From the NCBI RefSeq assembly GCF_024172125.1, contig NZ_JAMZEA010000006.1, positions 1 through 64,000 on the forward strand: 64,000 nt of DNA. Reading direction: 5' to 3'. This DNA comes from Actinomadura rupiterrae. GTDB taxonomy: Bacteria > Actinomycetota > Actinomycetes > Streptosporangiales > Streptosporangiaceae. How positions within the stretch are numbered: the stretch's first letter is position 1; each line of letters opens with the position of its first letter. Positions 27,360 through 35,517 of the stretch are shown piece by piece. Position numbers and translations under genes: made by a program. Under the pieces are notes generated by a model. That model made no database searches. It saw only the letters and a program-made list of their open reading frames with translations, and had not been told where the DNA came from.

Positions 27360-27845
27360 ATGAGAAGTGTCGAGCATCCATCTCACGAAGGCTGCGGGGG
27401 ATGGATGCTCGGCATTCTCCTTCTCGTGATCGCACTGATCATAGGAGTGTTCGCCTACTTCGCTTTCGTCCTGCCTCATCAACTTGACCAGGGGCGCGAA
27501 GAGGCCGTCAAAGACAATCTGAATCATGCGGAGCAGACACGGCGGCAACTCGCCGACGCAGCCGCTGACGGCGGTCTTAGTGAGCAAGAGGCAGACTATG
27601 CCGTTCGCGCAGGGCGAGGCATGCTGTTGAACTACCGGCCGCTTCCGACCGGTATCACGATTGAGGCTGAGTATATATCTAAGAATGCCAAGGCCGGTGT
27701 TGGCGGGGGAGCAATTTCTTGCTTTCGCTTCGTTGGACACGAGCCATTCGGTGCCGACGTCAAGTTCGAGCTGCGCCAGCTGCCAGAGTGCCCGCTGCCG
27801 AGTCGGACACCCGCAGCCGGTCCAAAAACGCCGACTAGAAGTTGA
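27360..27845 (+). CDS. Small membrane-anchored protein downstream of the SGNH giant
   Basis: 161 residues; ATG is 4 nt after the preceding stop, so the genes are likely co-transcribed. One N-terminal helix (GILLLVIALIIGVFAYFAF, residues about 18-38), then a coiled-coil-like acidic stretch (REEAVKDNLNHAEQ) and a soluble domain with two Cys. No family recognised. A 12-bp inverted repeat covers codons 4-18, so the true start could be ATG 27402 inside the repeat, just before the membrane helix. Confidence 0.6.
   Translation: MRSVEHPSHEGCGGWMLGILLLVIALIIGVFAYFAFVLPHQLDQGREEAVKDNLNHAEQTRRQLADAAADGGLSEQEADYAVRAGRGMLLNYRPLPTGITIEAEYISKNAKAGVGGGAISCFRFVGHEPFGADVKFELRQLPECPLPSRTPAAGPKTPTRS
27371..27411. 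repeat. 12-bp inverted repeat over the start of the small membrane gene
   Basis: CGAGCATCCATC (27371-27382) and GATGGATGCTCG (27400-27411), 17-nt loop, perfect stem. It could be the terminator of the upstream gene or a structure limiting translation of the downstream one. Confidence 0.75.
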
Positions 27846-28092
27846 CCCTCGCCCTGTCGCCGGATGTCCACAACTTGAGCGCGCTGGGCGCTCCGCAAGT
27901 CCTGTTCAGGGCTTGTGTGTTGGCTCCATATCCAGTCTGCGTCACGGGGCCGGGTTGACCATCATTCGGGAGCGGTACGTGTGATGTTGCTGCCGTGTCC
28001 AGCAATGAAGGTCACTCGGGGCACTGGCTGCGGCGTTGTTGGAGCCCATAAGCCGGTGCATCTCGCCGCCAAGAAGGCAGCTGAGTCAAAAT

Positions 28093-28839
28093 GTCGATCA
28101 CTGGTGGCCTGCCTTGCTGTCGGCTGGTTCGAGGGGGCGGTCGTCCCCGGCGGTGTAGCGGGCGTCGCGGTCGAGGTCGGCGACGGTTTCCTGAGCGGTG
28201 CGTTGGCGGTGGTGCTGCCAGGTCTGGGGGTCGGCGTCGGGAGCAGGTTGGGTGAGGCAGTTGTCCAGTTCGGTGAGTAGCTGCCGGATCTGCAGCGTCC
28301 GGCCGGCCTGGTGATCGGTGCCGCCGTGATGCAGCCACCATGGTCCGGCGTCGGTGCCGACCAGCACGAAGGCGGGCAGGCGGTAGGGCAGTCCGGTCAG
28401 TGAGGTGATCTGCCAGCACCGGGGCTGCCGTGACGCCAGCCAGTCGACGAGGCCGGCCAGGGTGGGGACCAGGTGGACCCGGGCGTGGGTGACGCCAGGG
28501 TCGGCCTTGGCCAATGCGATGACCGGCATCTCGTAGGTTCTCCGCAGCCGGCCCCGGACACGTTCGGCCAGGTCCTGCAGCTCGGCCAGCTCCCCCGCCG
28601 ACAGCCGGCACAGCGACGGCACGTGTCGGCGAGGCAGGACCACCAGGTGCCCGGGAGTCAGGCCGTCGAAGGCGGGCACGGCCACGCACCGTCGCGACGC
28701 GGCGATGATCCGGCTGTGCTCGGCGCCGAGCAGCTGCTGCACCGGGGAGTCAAGCACGGTCGGATCGGCTTCCCGGCACGCCGGGCATGGCCGAGCACGG
28801 GCCGCCTTCGCCTCTCTCCCGTCGGCAGGACCCGGCACC
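28093..28839. repeat. Copy 2 of the duplicated HIT-like block
   Basis: Counterpart of 11832-12581, direct orientation, differing by a net 3 nt in length. Flanking sequences on both sides differ from copy 1. Confidence 0.9.
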
Positions 28840-28895
28840 GAGACCCCGCTGGCCAGGTGCGGCACACGGTTCCGGGCGTCGTCGGCTCTGGTCAT
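28098..28895 (-). CDS. HIT-like protein, copy 2, degenerate histidine triad
   Basis: 265 residues from ATG 28895. It retains a plausible native start (MTRADDARNRVPHLASG) that copy 1 lacks, so this is probably the parental copy. CPAC pair near residue 35, TPGHLVVLPRRHVPSL, then HARVHLVP at the triad position with Arg for the middle His. It is therefore likely a binding or non-hydrolysing HIT relative. The C-terminal WWLHHGGTDHQAG region is shared with copy 1. It is the last gene of a minus-strand cluster with an HTH protein and four small proteins. Confidence 0.72.
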   Translation of the reverse strand: MTRADDARNRVPHLASGVSVPGPADGREAKAARARPCPACREADPTVLDSPVQQLLGAEHSRIIAASRRCVAVPAFDGLTPGHLVVLPRRHVPSLCRLSAGELAELQDLAERVRGRLRRTYEMPVIALAKADPGVTHARVHLVPTLAGLVDWLASRQPRCWQITSLTGLPYRLPAFVLVGTDAGPWWLHHGGTDHQAGRTLQIRQLLTELDNCLTQPAPDADPQTWQHHRQRTAQETVADLDRDARYTAGDDRPLEPADSKAGHQ

Positions 28896-29020
28896 GGCAC
28901 GGCACTCACTTCGCGATCGGGGATGAGGACAGGAAACGCGTTCGGAGGGCAGAGCCCGCGCGGGCATCTGTTTCGCGGCAGCGCCGTGGTCAGCCCCCCG
29001 CAGTGAGGGGATCTTTTGCG

Positions 29021-29833
29021 TCAGGGATGGGGCGGCTGGATCGGCAGCTGCTGGGGTGGGGAGGTGGTGGTGGCGGACTGGTCGGGTTTGCGGCCTGGTT
29101 GGCGGCTGGGTAGGACGCCCTTGGCGATGGCTTGTTGGGTGTGGCCGGCGATGCTGGATTCCGACAGGTTCAGGAGCTGGCCGATCTGCCAGTAGGGCAG
29201 GTCGGGGTGGGCGCGGCAGGCGGCGACGACCCGGTCGAAGGAGTCCACCGGCGGGGCGTTGGTGACCGACGGACGCGCGACGTTGGCCTTCTTCAGGTGG
29301 TACAAGACGGTGTGCTGGGTGCAGCCCAGCCGTCCCGCGACGGCGCGGGTGCTGTGCAGCTGCCGGTACAGCTCCACCACCTGCCGAGTGTCGATCCCGC
29401 GGTGCTGCGGAGGCGCGGCGCGGCGGATCCCGGCGATGCTCAAGATCGTGCCGATGGTGCCGGTCGACAGTCCGCAGCCGCGGGCGATCTGCCCGACGCT
29501 GGCGCCGCGCCGATACAGGTCGACGGCATGTTCGGGAGTCCACGGCTCGCCACCTGGGCCGGGGGCGGGGGCGGGCAGGTACCGGCGGATGGCCGCCAGT
29601 GCATGGGGCCCGATACCGGAGCGGCGCAGCAGTTGCAGATCGGTTTTGGCCGCCAGGCTCTGCAGGGTGGTGATCCCGGGTTGTCCGGGCCGGTCGGTAC
29701 TGAGCTGGGAGACCAGGACGTGCCCCTGCCTGTGGTGGCCGAACAGTTGGCCCAGTTCCGGTCCACGGCGGCATGCCGGCAGAGGACATGCCTCGGTCGC
29801 CCGGTCGCCTCCGGCGGCTGTGGGCGGGCTCAT
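29021..29833 (-). CDS. Multi-HTH DNA-binding protein
   Basis: About 270 residues from ATG 29833; an open frame extends to 30049 but its extra residues are arginine-rich and not protein-like. Near residues 60-75 SLAAKTDLQLLRRSGI may be a helix-hairpin segment. Three HTH-like units follow: AVDLYRRGASVGQIARGCGL (about 110-135), VVELYRQLHSTRAVAGRLGC (about 155-185) and DLPYWQIGQLLNLSESSIAG (about 220-245). Such repeated HTHs resemble transposase or recombinase DNA-binding tails, but no catalytic domain is present. It may regulate the cluster. Family not identified. Confidence 0.6.
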   Translation of the reverse strand: MSPPTAAGGDRATEACPLPACRRGPELGQLFGHHRQGHVLVSQLSTDRPGQPGITTLQSLAAKTDLQLLRRSGIGPHALAAIRRYLPAPAPGPGGEPWTPEHAVDLYRRGASVGQIARGCGLSTGTIGTILSIAGIRRAAPPQHRGIDTRQVVELYRQLHSTRAVAGRLGCTQHTVLYHLKKANVARPSVTNAPPVDSFDRVVAACRAHPDLPYWQIGQLLNLSESSIAGHTQQAIAKGVLPSRQPGRKPDQSATTTSPPQQLPIQPPHP

Positions 29834-30121
29834 CAGCGCTGTCCAGTAGCGAGCGGGATATCGCCGAGTCGGGGCATGTTCGGGCTCCCTGTGAAATCGG
29901 CTGTTGGGCCGGGCTGCGCGGGCCGTGGGCGCCGGGGACCGTTGTCTTCTGCTGTCCTGGCCGTTGCGGCGGTCCGGCAGGGCGTCGCGGGTGTTGGCGG
30001 TGCGGCCGCGGCGTCCGGACACGGGTTGGCCCGGTGAGGATGTCGGCATTCCTCAGCTAGATACGCACTGCCCGGTCGAGGATGCGGCCGACCGGGGCAG
30101 GCCGCGTGACGCCCGAAACCG

Positions 30122-30460
30122 TCATGGGTGGTCGGCGGCTCGGGCGAACTCGTGGGCGGCGGTTGCCAGGAAGTGGATGGCGATGTGGGTGGCGTGGCGG
30201 GCCATCTGCAGCGCCTGCCCGGCGGTCTCCAGGTGTTCCTGGACATGGCGGCGGGCCTGCTCATCACCCATCGTCAGGGAGATCCCGCCGAACGCCTGCA
30301 CCAGCTCGTGCATGGCCTTGGACGTCTCCTCCAGTTTGCCGACCAGCTCACCCATCCGTCGCGGATCGGTCCGCAACTCCTCCCCATGGGTGTAGACGGC
30401 CTCGCTCATCGCCGCCAGGTGCTCGGTCAGGGCGTCCAGCTGGGTGTCGATGAGATCCAC
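30122..30460 (-). CDS. Small all-helical protein
   Basis: 112 residues, almost entirely amphipathic helix (DTQLDALTEHLAAMSEAVY ... MGELVGKLEETSKAMHELV), without Cys, signal peptide or membrane segment. It resembles short coiled-coil or four-helix-bundle proteins in actinobacterial mobile or regulatory clusters; I cannot name a family. It starts 12 nt after the neighbouring upstream gene, so an operon is likely. Confidence 0.6.
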   Translation of the reverse strand: MDLIDTQLDALTEHLAAMSEAVYTHGEELRTDPRRMGELVGKLEETSKAMHELVQAFGGISLTMGDEQARRHVQEHLETAGQALQMARHATHIAIHFLATAAHEFARAADHP

Positions 30461-30472
30461 GCCCGGCCCCTC

Positions 30473-30862
30473 CTAGTTCACCGACGCCAGCAGCGCCCGC
30501 ACCCGCTGGTCAAGGTGGAGGGTGAACCCGCCGCGCTCCAGCAGCAGCCTCACCAACGCCCAATGCCGCAGACAGCACCCCGCCGACGACGACGCACGCG
30601 TCCGCGCATCCAGCAGCGTGATCCACAAGACCCCGGCGCGGGCGCATCCCTCCTGCAGACAGGGGTGCGGATGGCTGCTCAACAGGACGGACGCGACGTT
30701 GGCCGCGCGGCGCGCCTGCTCCGAATCGGTTCGATCGCCGGTCTGCGGTTCAGCGTGGTGCAGACCAGCCGGCGCCTCGGCCTCAGCCTCCGGCGGCAGT
30801 CGCCGCACGTCCTTGCGCCGATGCTGAGGCTGAGCTCGGCGCCGTGCCTTCCTGCGATGCAC
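30473..30862 (-). CDS. Small Cys/His protein, possible zinc binder
   Basis: 129 residues. The first 40 are Arg-rich and may be overcalled. The C-terminal half has HPHPCLQEGCARAG and SSSAGCCLRHW, a CxxxxC ... CCxxH set that could bind a metal. No family recognised. It lies in a run of small minus-strand genes with 12-39 nt gaps. Confidence 0.5.
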   Translation of the reverse strand: MHRRKARRRAQPQHRRKDVRRLPPEAEAEAPAGLHHAEPQTGDRTDSEQARRAANVASVLLSSHPHPCLQEGCARAGVLWITLLDARTRASSSAGCCLRHWALVRLLLERGGFTLHLDQRVRALLASVN

Positions 30863-30901
30863 ATGCCCTCCTACAGGCCGTCCTCGATACGAAGGGTTGG
30901 G

Positions 30902-31144
30902 TCAGTCGTCGGCGTTCCAGCGCACGGGGCCGTCGGGGCGGGTCGGCGGCTCGGGCTCCGGGGCCCTTGGGGCGGTGGCAGCGAGCACGTCGAGCTTGGC
31001 GCGGGCCTGCCGTACCCGCTCCCCCGCCAAGGAGCGCTCCCGCGCCGGCATCCAGGTCGCGCTGCTGCTCGCCCAGCCGCTGTAGACCCGCACCACCGCA
31101 CGGTTGTAGAGGTCCTCCACCAGCCGGTCATCGTCGCCGTTCAC
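30902..31144 (-). CDS. Small soluble unknown protein
   Basis: 80 residues. GTG start overlaps the stop of the upstream gene (GTGA), which fixes the start and shows coupling. The sequence NGDDDRLVEDLYNRAVVRVY and ERVRQARAKLDVLAA is charged and helical, with a Pro-rich tail. No known domain. Confidence 0.6.
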   Translation of the reverse strand: MNGDDDRLVEDLYNRAVVRVYSGWASSSATWMPARERSLAGERVRQARAKLDVLAATAPRAPEPEPPTRPDGPVRWNADD

Positions 31145-31359
31145 ATCGGCCGCCGGATCCGCGCCTCGGCCAACGCTTCCTCGGCAAGCGCCTCCCGCAG
31201 GCCGTCGACCGACTCCCGAATGATCGACATGTGCAGTCCGCGAAACAGTTCGCGATCGGTCAACTGCCCACACCGACTGGCGACGTTCAGGGTCCCGTTC
31301 CGCGAGCTGAAGATCTCCCAATTCGGGTACTGAGCCGTGAGCTCCTCCAGAGCATTCAT
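31141..31359 (-). CDS. Small soluble unknown protein, first of minus-strand cluster
   Basis: 72 residues: NALEELTAQYPNWEIFSSRN and GTLNVASRC then RIIRESVDGLREAL-like helix. This pattern is familiar from short proteins encoded beside XRE/DUF5753 regulators in actinomycetes, but the function is not known. It is divergent from the broken regulator at 31593, so the 233-nt gap probably holds both promoters. Confidence 0.6.
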   Translation of the reverse strand: MNALEELTAQYPNWEIFSSRNGTLNVASRCGQLTDRELFRGLHMSIIRESVDGLREALAEEALAEARIRRPM

Positions 31360-31592
31360 GATCTTTCTTTCGATATCCGGACCGCTGGCATCGTGTCTCC
31401 GGAAGGTCAGGTGACTCGGCAGGCATCAGATTGCCGAGAGTCGGTTCCGAGGTCTGACGGCCCTTCTCTGGCCGTTTGGAGATCACGACGCCCTCGGACT
31501 TGGATGGGTGAATGTGTCCTCCACGATGCGCCTTCTGGAGTTACTCTCGCTACGTTCGCGCAACAGACGCAACAAATTGGAGGGCCGCCGTG

Positions 31593-32408
31593 ATGGCTCC
31601 GCCGCCGGACGAATCACCGCAGATCACAGGTTCACTGTGGGACCTGATCGCCGTTCAACTGCGAAGACACCGCAAGGAGCGGGGACTGAGCGGGGAGGCG
31701 CTCGGCCGCTTGATCGGGGTCAACCGTTCGACTGTTTCGCGATACGAGTCGGGCAGCCTGAAGCTCCAGGAAGACCACGCCATCAAGATCGATATTGCGT
31801 GGCACACCAACTGGCTGTTCACGAATCTCGTGCGCTTCGCCAAAGAGGGCCACGACCGCGAGTGGTTCGCCACGCACCTCATCCTGGAGTCCAAGGCCTC
31901 CGAGCTGCGCATCTGGGAGTACGCCTGGATTCCAGGACTCTTCCAGACCGAGGAGTACGCGCGTGCGCTCGTCCGGTCAGCGGGCCTGGAGAACATCGAC
32001 GCGGAGGTCGCCTCCCGGATGAAGCGCCAGGAACGCCTGGCATGACCGGGCGCCCCAAGCATGTGGGTCATTCTGGATGAGAACGTCATCACGGCGAAGA
32101 TCGGATCCTCCGAAGTCATGCGCGCCCAGCTCGTCCGGCTGCTGGAGCTGGCAGAACAGCCCAACATCTCCGTCAGGGTCGCTCCGCAGAGTGCGGGCGA
32201 GCACATGGGACGGGATGGATCCTTCAAGATCATGACAGTGGACGGAGCCGACTCCGCCTACATCGAAGCCGCCGGAGAAGGGCGCCTTGTCCAGGACGCA
32301 ACAGATGTACGCTCATACCGAGCACGGTTCGACCGCATCGGAGACGTTGCACTCCCCGTGCGCGCATCGATCGCCCTGATCAGGCAGCTCTTGGAGGACC
32401 TTGCATGA
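31593..32408 (+). pseudogene. XRE/DUF5753 transcriptional regulator with in-frame stop
   Basis: GGAGGG precedes ATG 31593. The N-terminal HTH_XRE domain (VQLRRHRKERGLSGEALGRL, VNRSTVSRYESG) and the start of DUF5753 (IWEYAWIPGLFQTEEYARAL) are intact up to RMKRQERLA. TGA at 32043-32045 then interrupts a frame that continues, without any shift, as PGAPSMWVILDENVI to LIRQLLEDLA. Family members usually have RQERL(x)RP here, so an Arg codon CGA changed to TGA is likely. The ligand/partner part could restart at ATG 32061. The stop overlaps the DUF397 start (ATGA). Confidence 0.85.
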
Positions 32409-32581
32409 CTCTCGTGTGGCGCAAGTCCACCTACAGCGGGACCGGTGGCAGCCAGAGCGATTGCGTCGAGGTTGCGAAACTGGCACGCAACCTTGGCATC
32501 CGGGACTCCAAGAACGCCGACGGCCCGAGGCTCGTTCTTACACCGGCCGAGCTCGGACAGTTCCTGGCTTCATTGCGCTAG
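32405..32581 (+). CDS. DUF397 protein
   Basis: 58 residues: TLVWRKSTYSGTGGSQSDCV, then EVAKL ... IRDSKNADGPRLVLTPAELGQFL. This is the complete small partner of XRE/DUF5753 regulators, of the kind studied as Scr-type pairs in Streptomyces. Its ATG overlaps the regulator's stop by 4 nt. With the regulator interrupted, its function may be impaired or it may act with a paralogue. Confidence 0.9.
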   Translation: MTLVWRKSTYSGTGGSQSDCVEVAKLARNLGIRDSKNADGPRLVLTPAELGQFLASLR

Positions 32582-32735
32582 TCCCAGGGTGACTCCCGTT
32601 CGCAGATCCACTCCGGCGAACTCAGTCATTGCCCGGTGCGCAGGCGGGTTGGGAGTCTGGTCCGCCAGGTCTGGTCAGGGGCGGCCGAGAGGGCGATGCT
32701 CAGGGCGATGCCGTGATCGCTCTGGAGGCCCAGTG

Positions 32736-33911
32736 GTGGTGAGCTTCAGTCTTTACGACTACCGGATCCACGCCGACCCCTATCCGACCTACGCGCAGCT
32801 CCGCACGCATGCACCGGTCTTCCGGAACGAGGACGAGGACTTCTGGGCGCTGTCCCGGCACGCCGACGTCGCCTCCGCGTTCCGGGATCACACGCGATTC
32901 TCCAACGCCAACGGCATCCTGCTCGAAGCCGCGATGTGGGGTCCGCAGGCGCACCGGTTCGCCTCGTTTCTGGCGATGGACCCACCGCACCACACCCGCA
33001 TTCGAGGGTTGGTGGCGCAGGGCTTCACCCCACGCCGTGTGACCCAACTCGAAGAGCAGGTGCGCGCGATCGCCCGCGGCCACTTGGAGCACGCGCTGGC
33101 CGATGGAGGACGGTTCGACCTGATCGCCGACTACGCCGTCCTGGTCCCGATGGATGTGATCAGCGAGCTGGCCGGAGTGCCCGCCAGCGACCGGGCTGAG
33201 TTGCGACGGCTGGCCGACCTCATCGTTCATCGGGAGGAAGGCATCAAGGACGTCCCGGCCGCGGGAGTGGAGGCGCTCGCCGCGCTGCGACGCTACTTCG
33301 GGGAATTGGTGGCCGAGCGGAGGCGGAAGCGCCGTGACGACCTGGCCTCGGCACTGCTGGAGGTCGCCGACGGCGATGATCGTCTCTCCGATGCCGAGAT
33401 CGTCGGGATCCTGTTCATCCTGGTCGCCGCCGGAAACGAGACCACCACCAATCTCATCGGCAACGCCTGCCACTGCGCTTGGCGCCATCTGGACAAGCCC
33501 GCCGATGCCTTTGCGCGCATTCCGGACTGGATCGAGGAGACGCTCCGGTTCAACTCTCCGTCGCTGGGGAACGCCCGCACCGTGCGGGAAGACGTCGCTG
33601 TGCACGGCGTCACCATCCCCGCCGGCGCACGGCTGCTGTTGCTGATCGGCTCGGCCAACCGCGACCCCGATGTCTTCCCCCACCCAGACCGCTTCGACCT
33701 CGACCGCGACACCAGCTCCAAGATCAGCTTCGGAGTCGGGCGACACTACTGCATCGGAGCCAACCTGGCCCGGCTGGAGGCACGGGTGGCCTTGGAGGAG
33801 CTCACCACACGCATCAGCGATCTCGATATCCACCAAGACTCCGCACGGCGCATCCACTCCCCCAACGTCAGCGGGTTCGCCGCGCTCCCGGTCGCCGTAA
33901 CTCGCTGCTGA
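32736..33911 (+). CDS. Cytochrome P450
   Basis: About 391 residues. Three consecutive GTG codons (32733, 32736, 32739) can start it; GGAGG at 32724 favours the second. Bacterial class I features are all visible: DPPHHTRIRGLV (helix C), I-helix AAGNETTT with the proton-relay Thr, the ExxR motif EETLR and the haem loop FGVGRHYCIG with the Cys ligand. It needs a separate ferredoxin and reductase, not encoded nearby. The gene stands between the DUF397 gene and the convergent BTAD-methyltransferase genes. The substrate cannot be told, and no biosynthetic scaffold genes are adjacent. Confidence 0.92.
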   Translation: MVSFSLYDYRIHADPYPTYAQLRTHAPVFRNEDEDFWALSRHADVASAFRDHTRFSNANGILLEAAMWGPQAHRFASFLAMDPPHHTRIRGLVAQGFTPRRVTQLEEQVRAIARGHLEHALADGGRFDLIADYAVLVPMDVISELAGVPASDRAELRRLADLIVHREEGIKDVPAAGVEALAALRRYFGELVAERRRKRRDDLASALLEVADGDDRLSDAEIVGILFILVAAGNETTTNLIGNACHCAWRHLDKPADAFARIPDWIEETLRFNSPSLGNARTVREDVAVHGVTIPAGARLLLLIGSANRDPDVFPHPDRFDLDRDTSSKISFGVGRHYCIGANLARLEARVALEELTTRISDLDIHQDSARRIHSPNVSGFAALPVAVTRC

Positions 33912-33917
33912 CGGGCG

Positions 33918-35483
33918 TCAGGGACGGCGTGCCACGCCCCCGATGAAGCGTGCGTGAGTGGGGTCAGGAAGGTGGTCGGCGGGGTTCGGACGCCACTCGG
34001 TCACCCAGACGATGCCCGGAGGCAGGACGTCCAGGCCGCGGAAGAACTCCGCGACCTCCCCAGGATCGCGGGAATGGATCGCCAGGGTCGAGCGGCGGTA
34101 GACGCGTTGCGCCGCCTCGTTGACCTCGGGTTTCAGGCCTCCCTTGTAGCCGTGGGAGATCACCGCATGGCTTCCCGGAGCCAGCACGTCGATGAGGTGC
34201 CTCACGTGCTCATAAGGCTGGTCGCCGTCGCCGACGAAATGCAGGACGCCCACCAGCAGCAGTCCGAGCGGCTCGCTGAAATCGATCAGCTCGCGCAGTC
34301 GGGCATCGGCGAGGATCTCCTCCGGGCAGCGGAGGTCTCCGTGCAGCACCGCCACGCGCGGGTTGGTCTCCAGAAGGGCACGTCCGTGAGCGAGGACGAC
34401 CGGGTCGTTGTCCACGTACACGACCCGCGCCTCGGCGGCCTCCCCTTGTGCGATCTCGTGCACGTTCCCCTGCGTGGGCAGGCCGGCGCCGATATCGAGG
34501 AACTGACTGATCCCGGCCTCGCGGACCAGGAACCGCACCGCGCGAGTCAAGAAGCCACGGTTCGCGCGGGCTGCGGCGGAAGACTCGGGGATGCTTCTCA
34601 GGATCTCTTCTGCCGCTGCGCGGTCGGCGGCGTAGTTGTCCTTCCCGCCTAGGAAGTAGTCGTAGATCCGGGCCGACGAAGGCGTCTTGGTGTCGACCAC
34701 ATTGCCTGGAAGCCTCTCGGACTCCGGAAGTTCCCACGGCTTCGGACGGGTCAGTGCCGGATCGTTGCGACAGATCTGGTCTCTCAGTTGCTGCAGCCAT
34801 GGGCCGGGCTGGAGACCATCTCCCCAGGCGGCTACTGCCGCTTCATACTCTTGAAGGGCCTCATCGGCGCGCCCCGCGCGATACAGTGCCAGCATCAGAA
34901 GCCCGCGAAGGTGCTCATTGAGCGGGTCTTCGGCCAGCCAGCGCCGCAATCGCGCAATCATCTGCCGATGGTGCCCTCTCGCCAGGTGCACTTCCGCGAG
35001 TTCTTCACGAGCTGACCGCAGCTCGGACATCAACGTTCTTCGAACCACCTTGAAGGACGTCGACTCCGGGAGGTCGCCCGGCGGCTCGTCGCCCCCCAGA
35101 TCGATCGCCCGCTGGTAGGCGACGATGGCCTCGGCCGGCGCGGAGTCGCGGGTTGCCCGGCCGTGCTCGACGAGTCTGCGGAACTCGGTGAGGTCGAGCC
35201 GGTCGTCGGCGTCCAGACGGAGGCGGTATCCGTTCAGCTCGGTCAGGAGCCGTCCTGGGGGTAAGTCCTGGCGGGCCATGTAGACGATCTGTTTGAGGGA
35301 GCCAACGAGGTTGGCGCCGTCCTCGTCCCACATGTGGAGGATGAGTGTTGTCGCCGTGACGGCCTGTCCCTCCTCCAGCGCGAGAAGGCTGAGCAGTTGG
35401 CGCACTTGAGGGCGTGACAGTTGGAGCATGTCGCCGTCGTCGGTACGAGCTTCGAATCGGCGACCGAGGATTCGAAAGTCCAT
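33918..35483 (-). CDS. BTAD regulator fused to SAM methyltransferase (Methyltransf_19), copy A
   Basis: 521 residues from ATG 35483, with GGAG six bases upstream. Residues 1-95 form an OmpR-type winged helix (FRILGRRFEARTDDG, PQVRQLLSLLALEEGQAV). Residues about 100-245 are the bacterial transcriptional activation domain (TPR-like helices, EDPLNEHLRGLLMLALYRAG). Residues about 265-521 are a DUF574 methyltransferase: SSARIYDYFLGGKDNYAADR, SAM motif FLDIGAGLPTQGNVH, VVYVDNDPVVLAHGRALL and LLLVGVLHFV. Stand-alone relatives of each half exist; one stand-alone methyltransferase lies at 59219. It probably couples SAM or substrate binding to gene control. It is 34 nt downstream of copy B. Confidence 0.85.
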   Translation of the reverse strand: MDFRILGRRFEARTDDGDMLQLSRPQVRQLLSLLALEEGQAVTATTLILHMWDEDGANLVGSLKQIVYMARQDLPPGRLLTELNGYRLRLDADDRLDLTEFRRLVEHGRATRDSAPAEAIVAYQRAIDLGGDEPPGDLPESTSFKVVRRTLMSELRSAREELAEVHLARGHHRQMIARLRRWLAEDPLNEHLRGLLMLALYRAGRADEALQEYEAAVAAWGDGLQPGPWLQQLRDQICRNDPALTRPKPWELPESERLPGNVVDTKTPSSARIYDYFLGGKDNYAADRAAAEEILRSIPESSAAARANRGFLTRAVRFLVREAGISQFLDIGAGLPTQGNVHEIAQGEAAEARVVYVDNDPVVLAHGRALLETNPRVAVLHGDLRCPEEILADARLRELIDFSEPLGLLLVGVLHFVGDGDQPYEHVRHLIDVLAPGSHAVISHGYKGGLKPEVNEAAQRVYRRSTLAIHSRDPGEVAEFFRGLDVLPPGIVWVTEWRPNPADHLPDPTHARFIGGVARRP

Positions 35484-35517
35484 TATTTCTCCGCTGCCGC
35501 GCCCGGCGCTGAGCGCC

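Noticed and set aside
28896..29789. Minus-strand open frame extending upstream of HIT-like copy 2
   Set aside because: It is the out-of-phase shadow of the HTH gene, and a good ATG exists at 28895.
32445..32735. Upstream extension of the P450 frame
   Set aside because: It overlaps the DUF397 gene out of frame, and the conserved P450 start and ribosome site are at about 32736.
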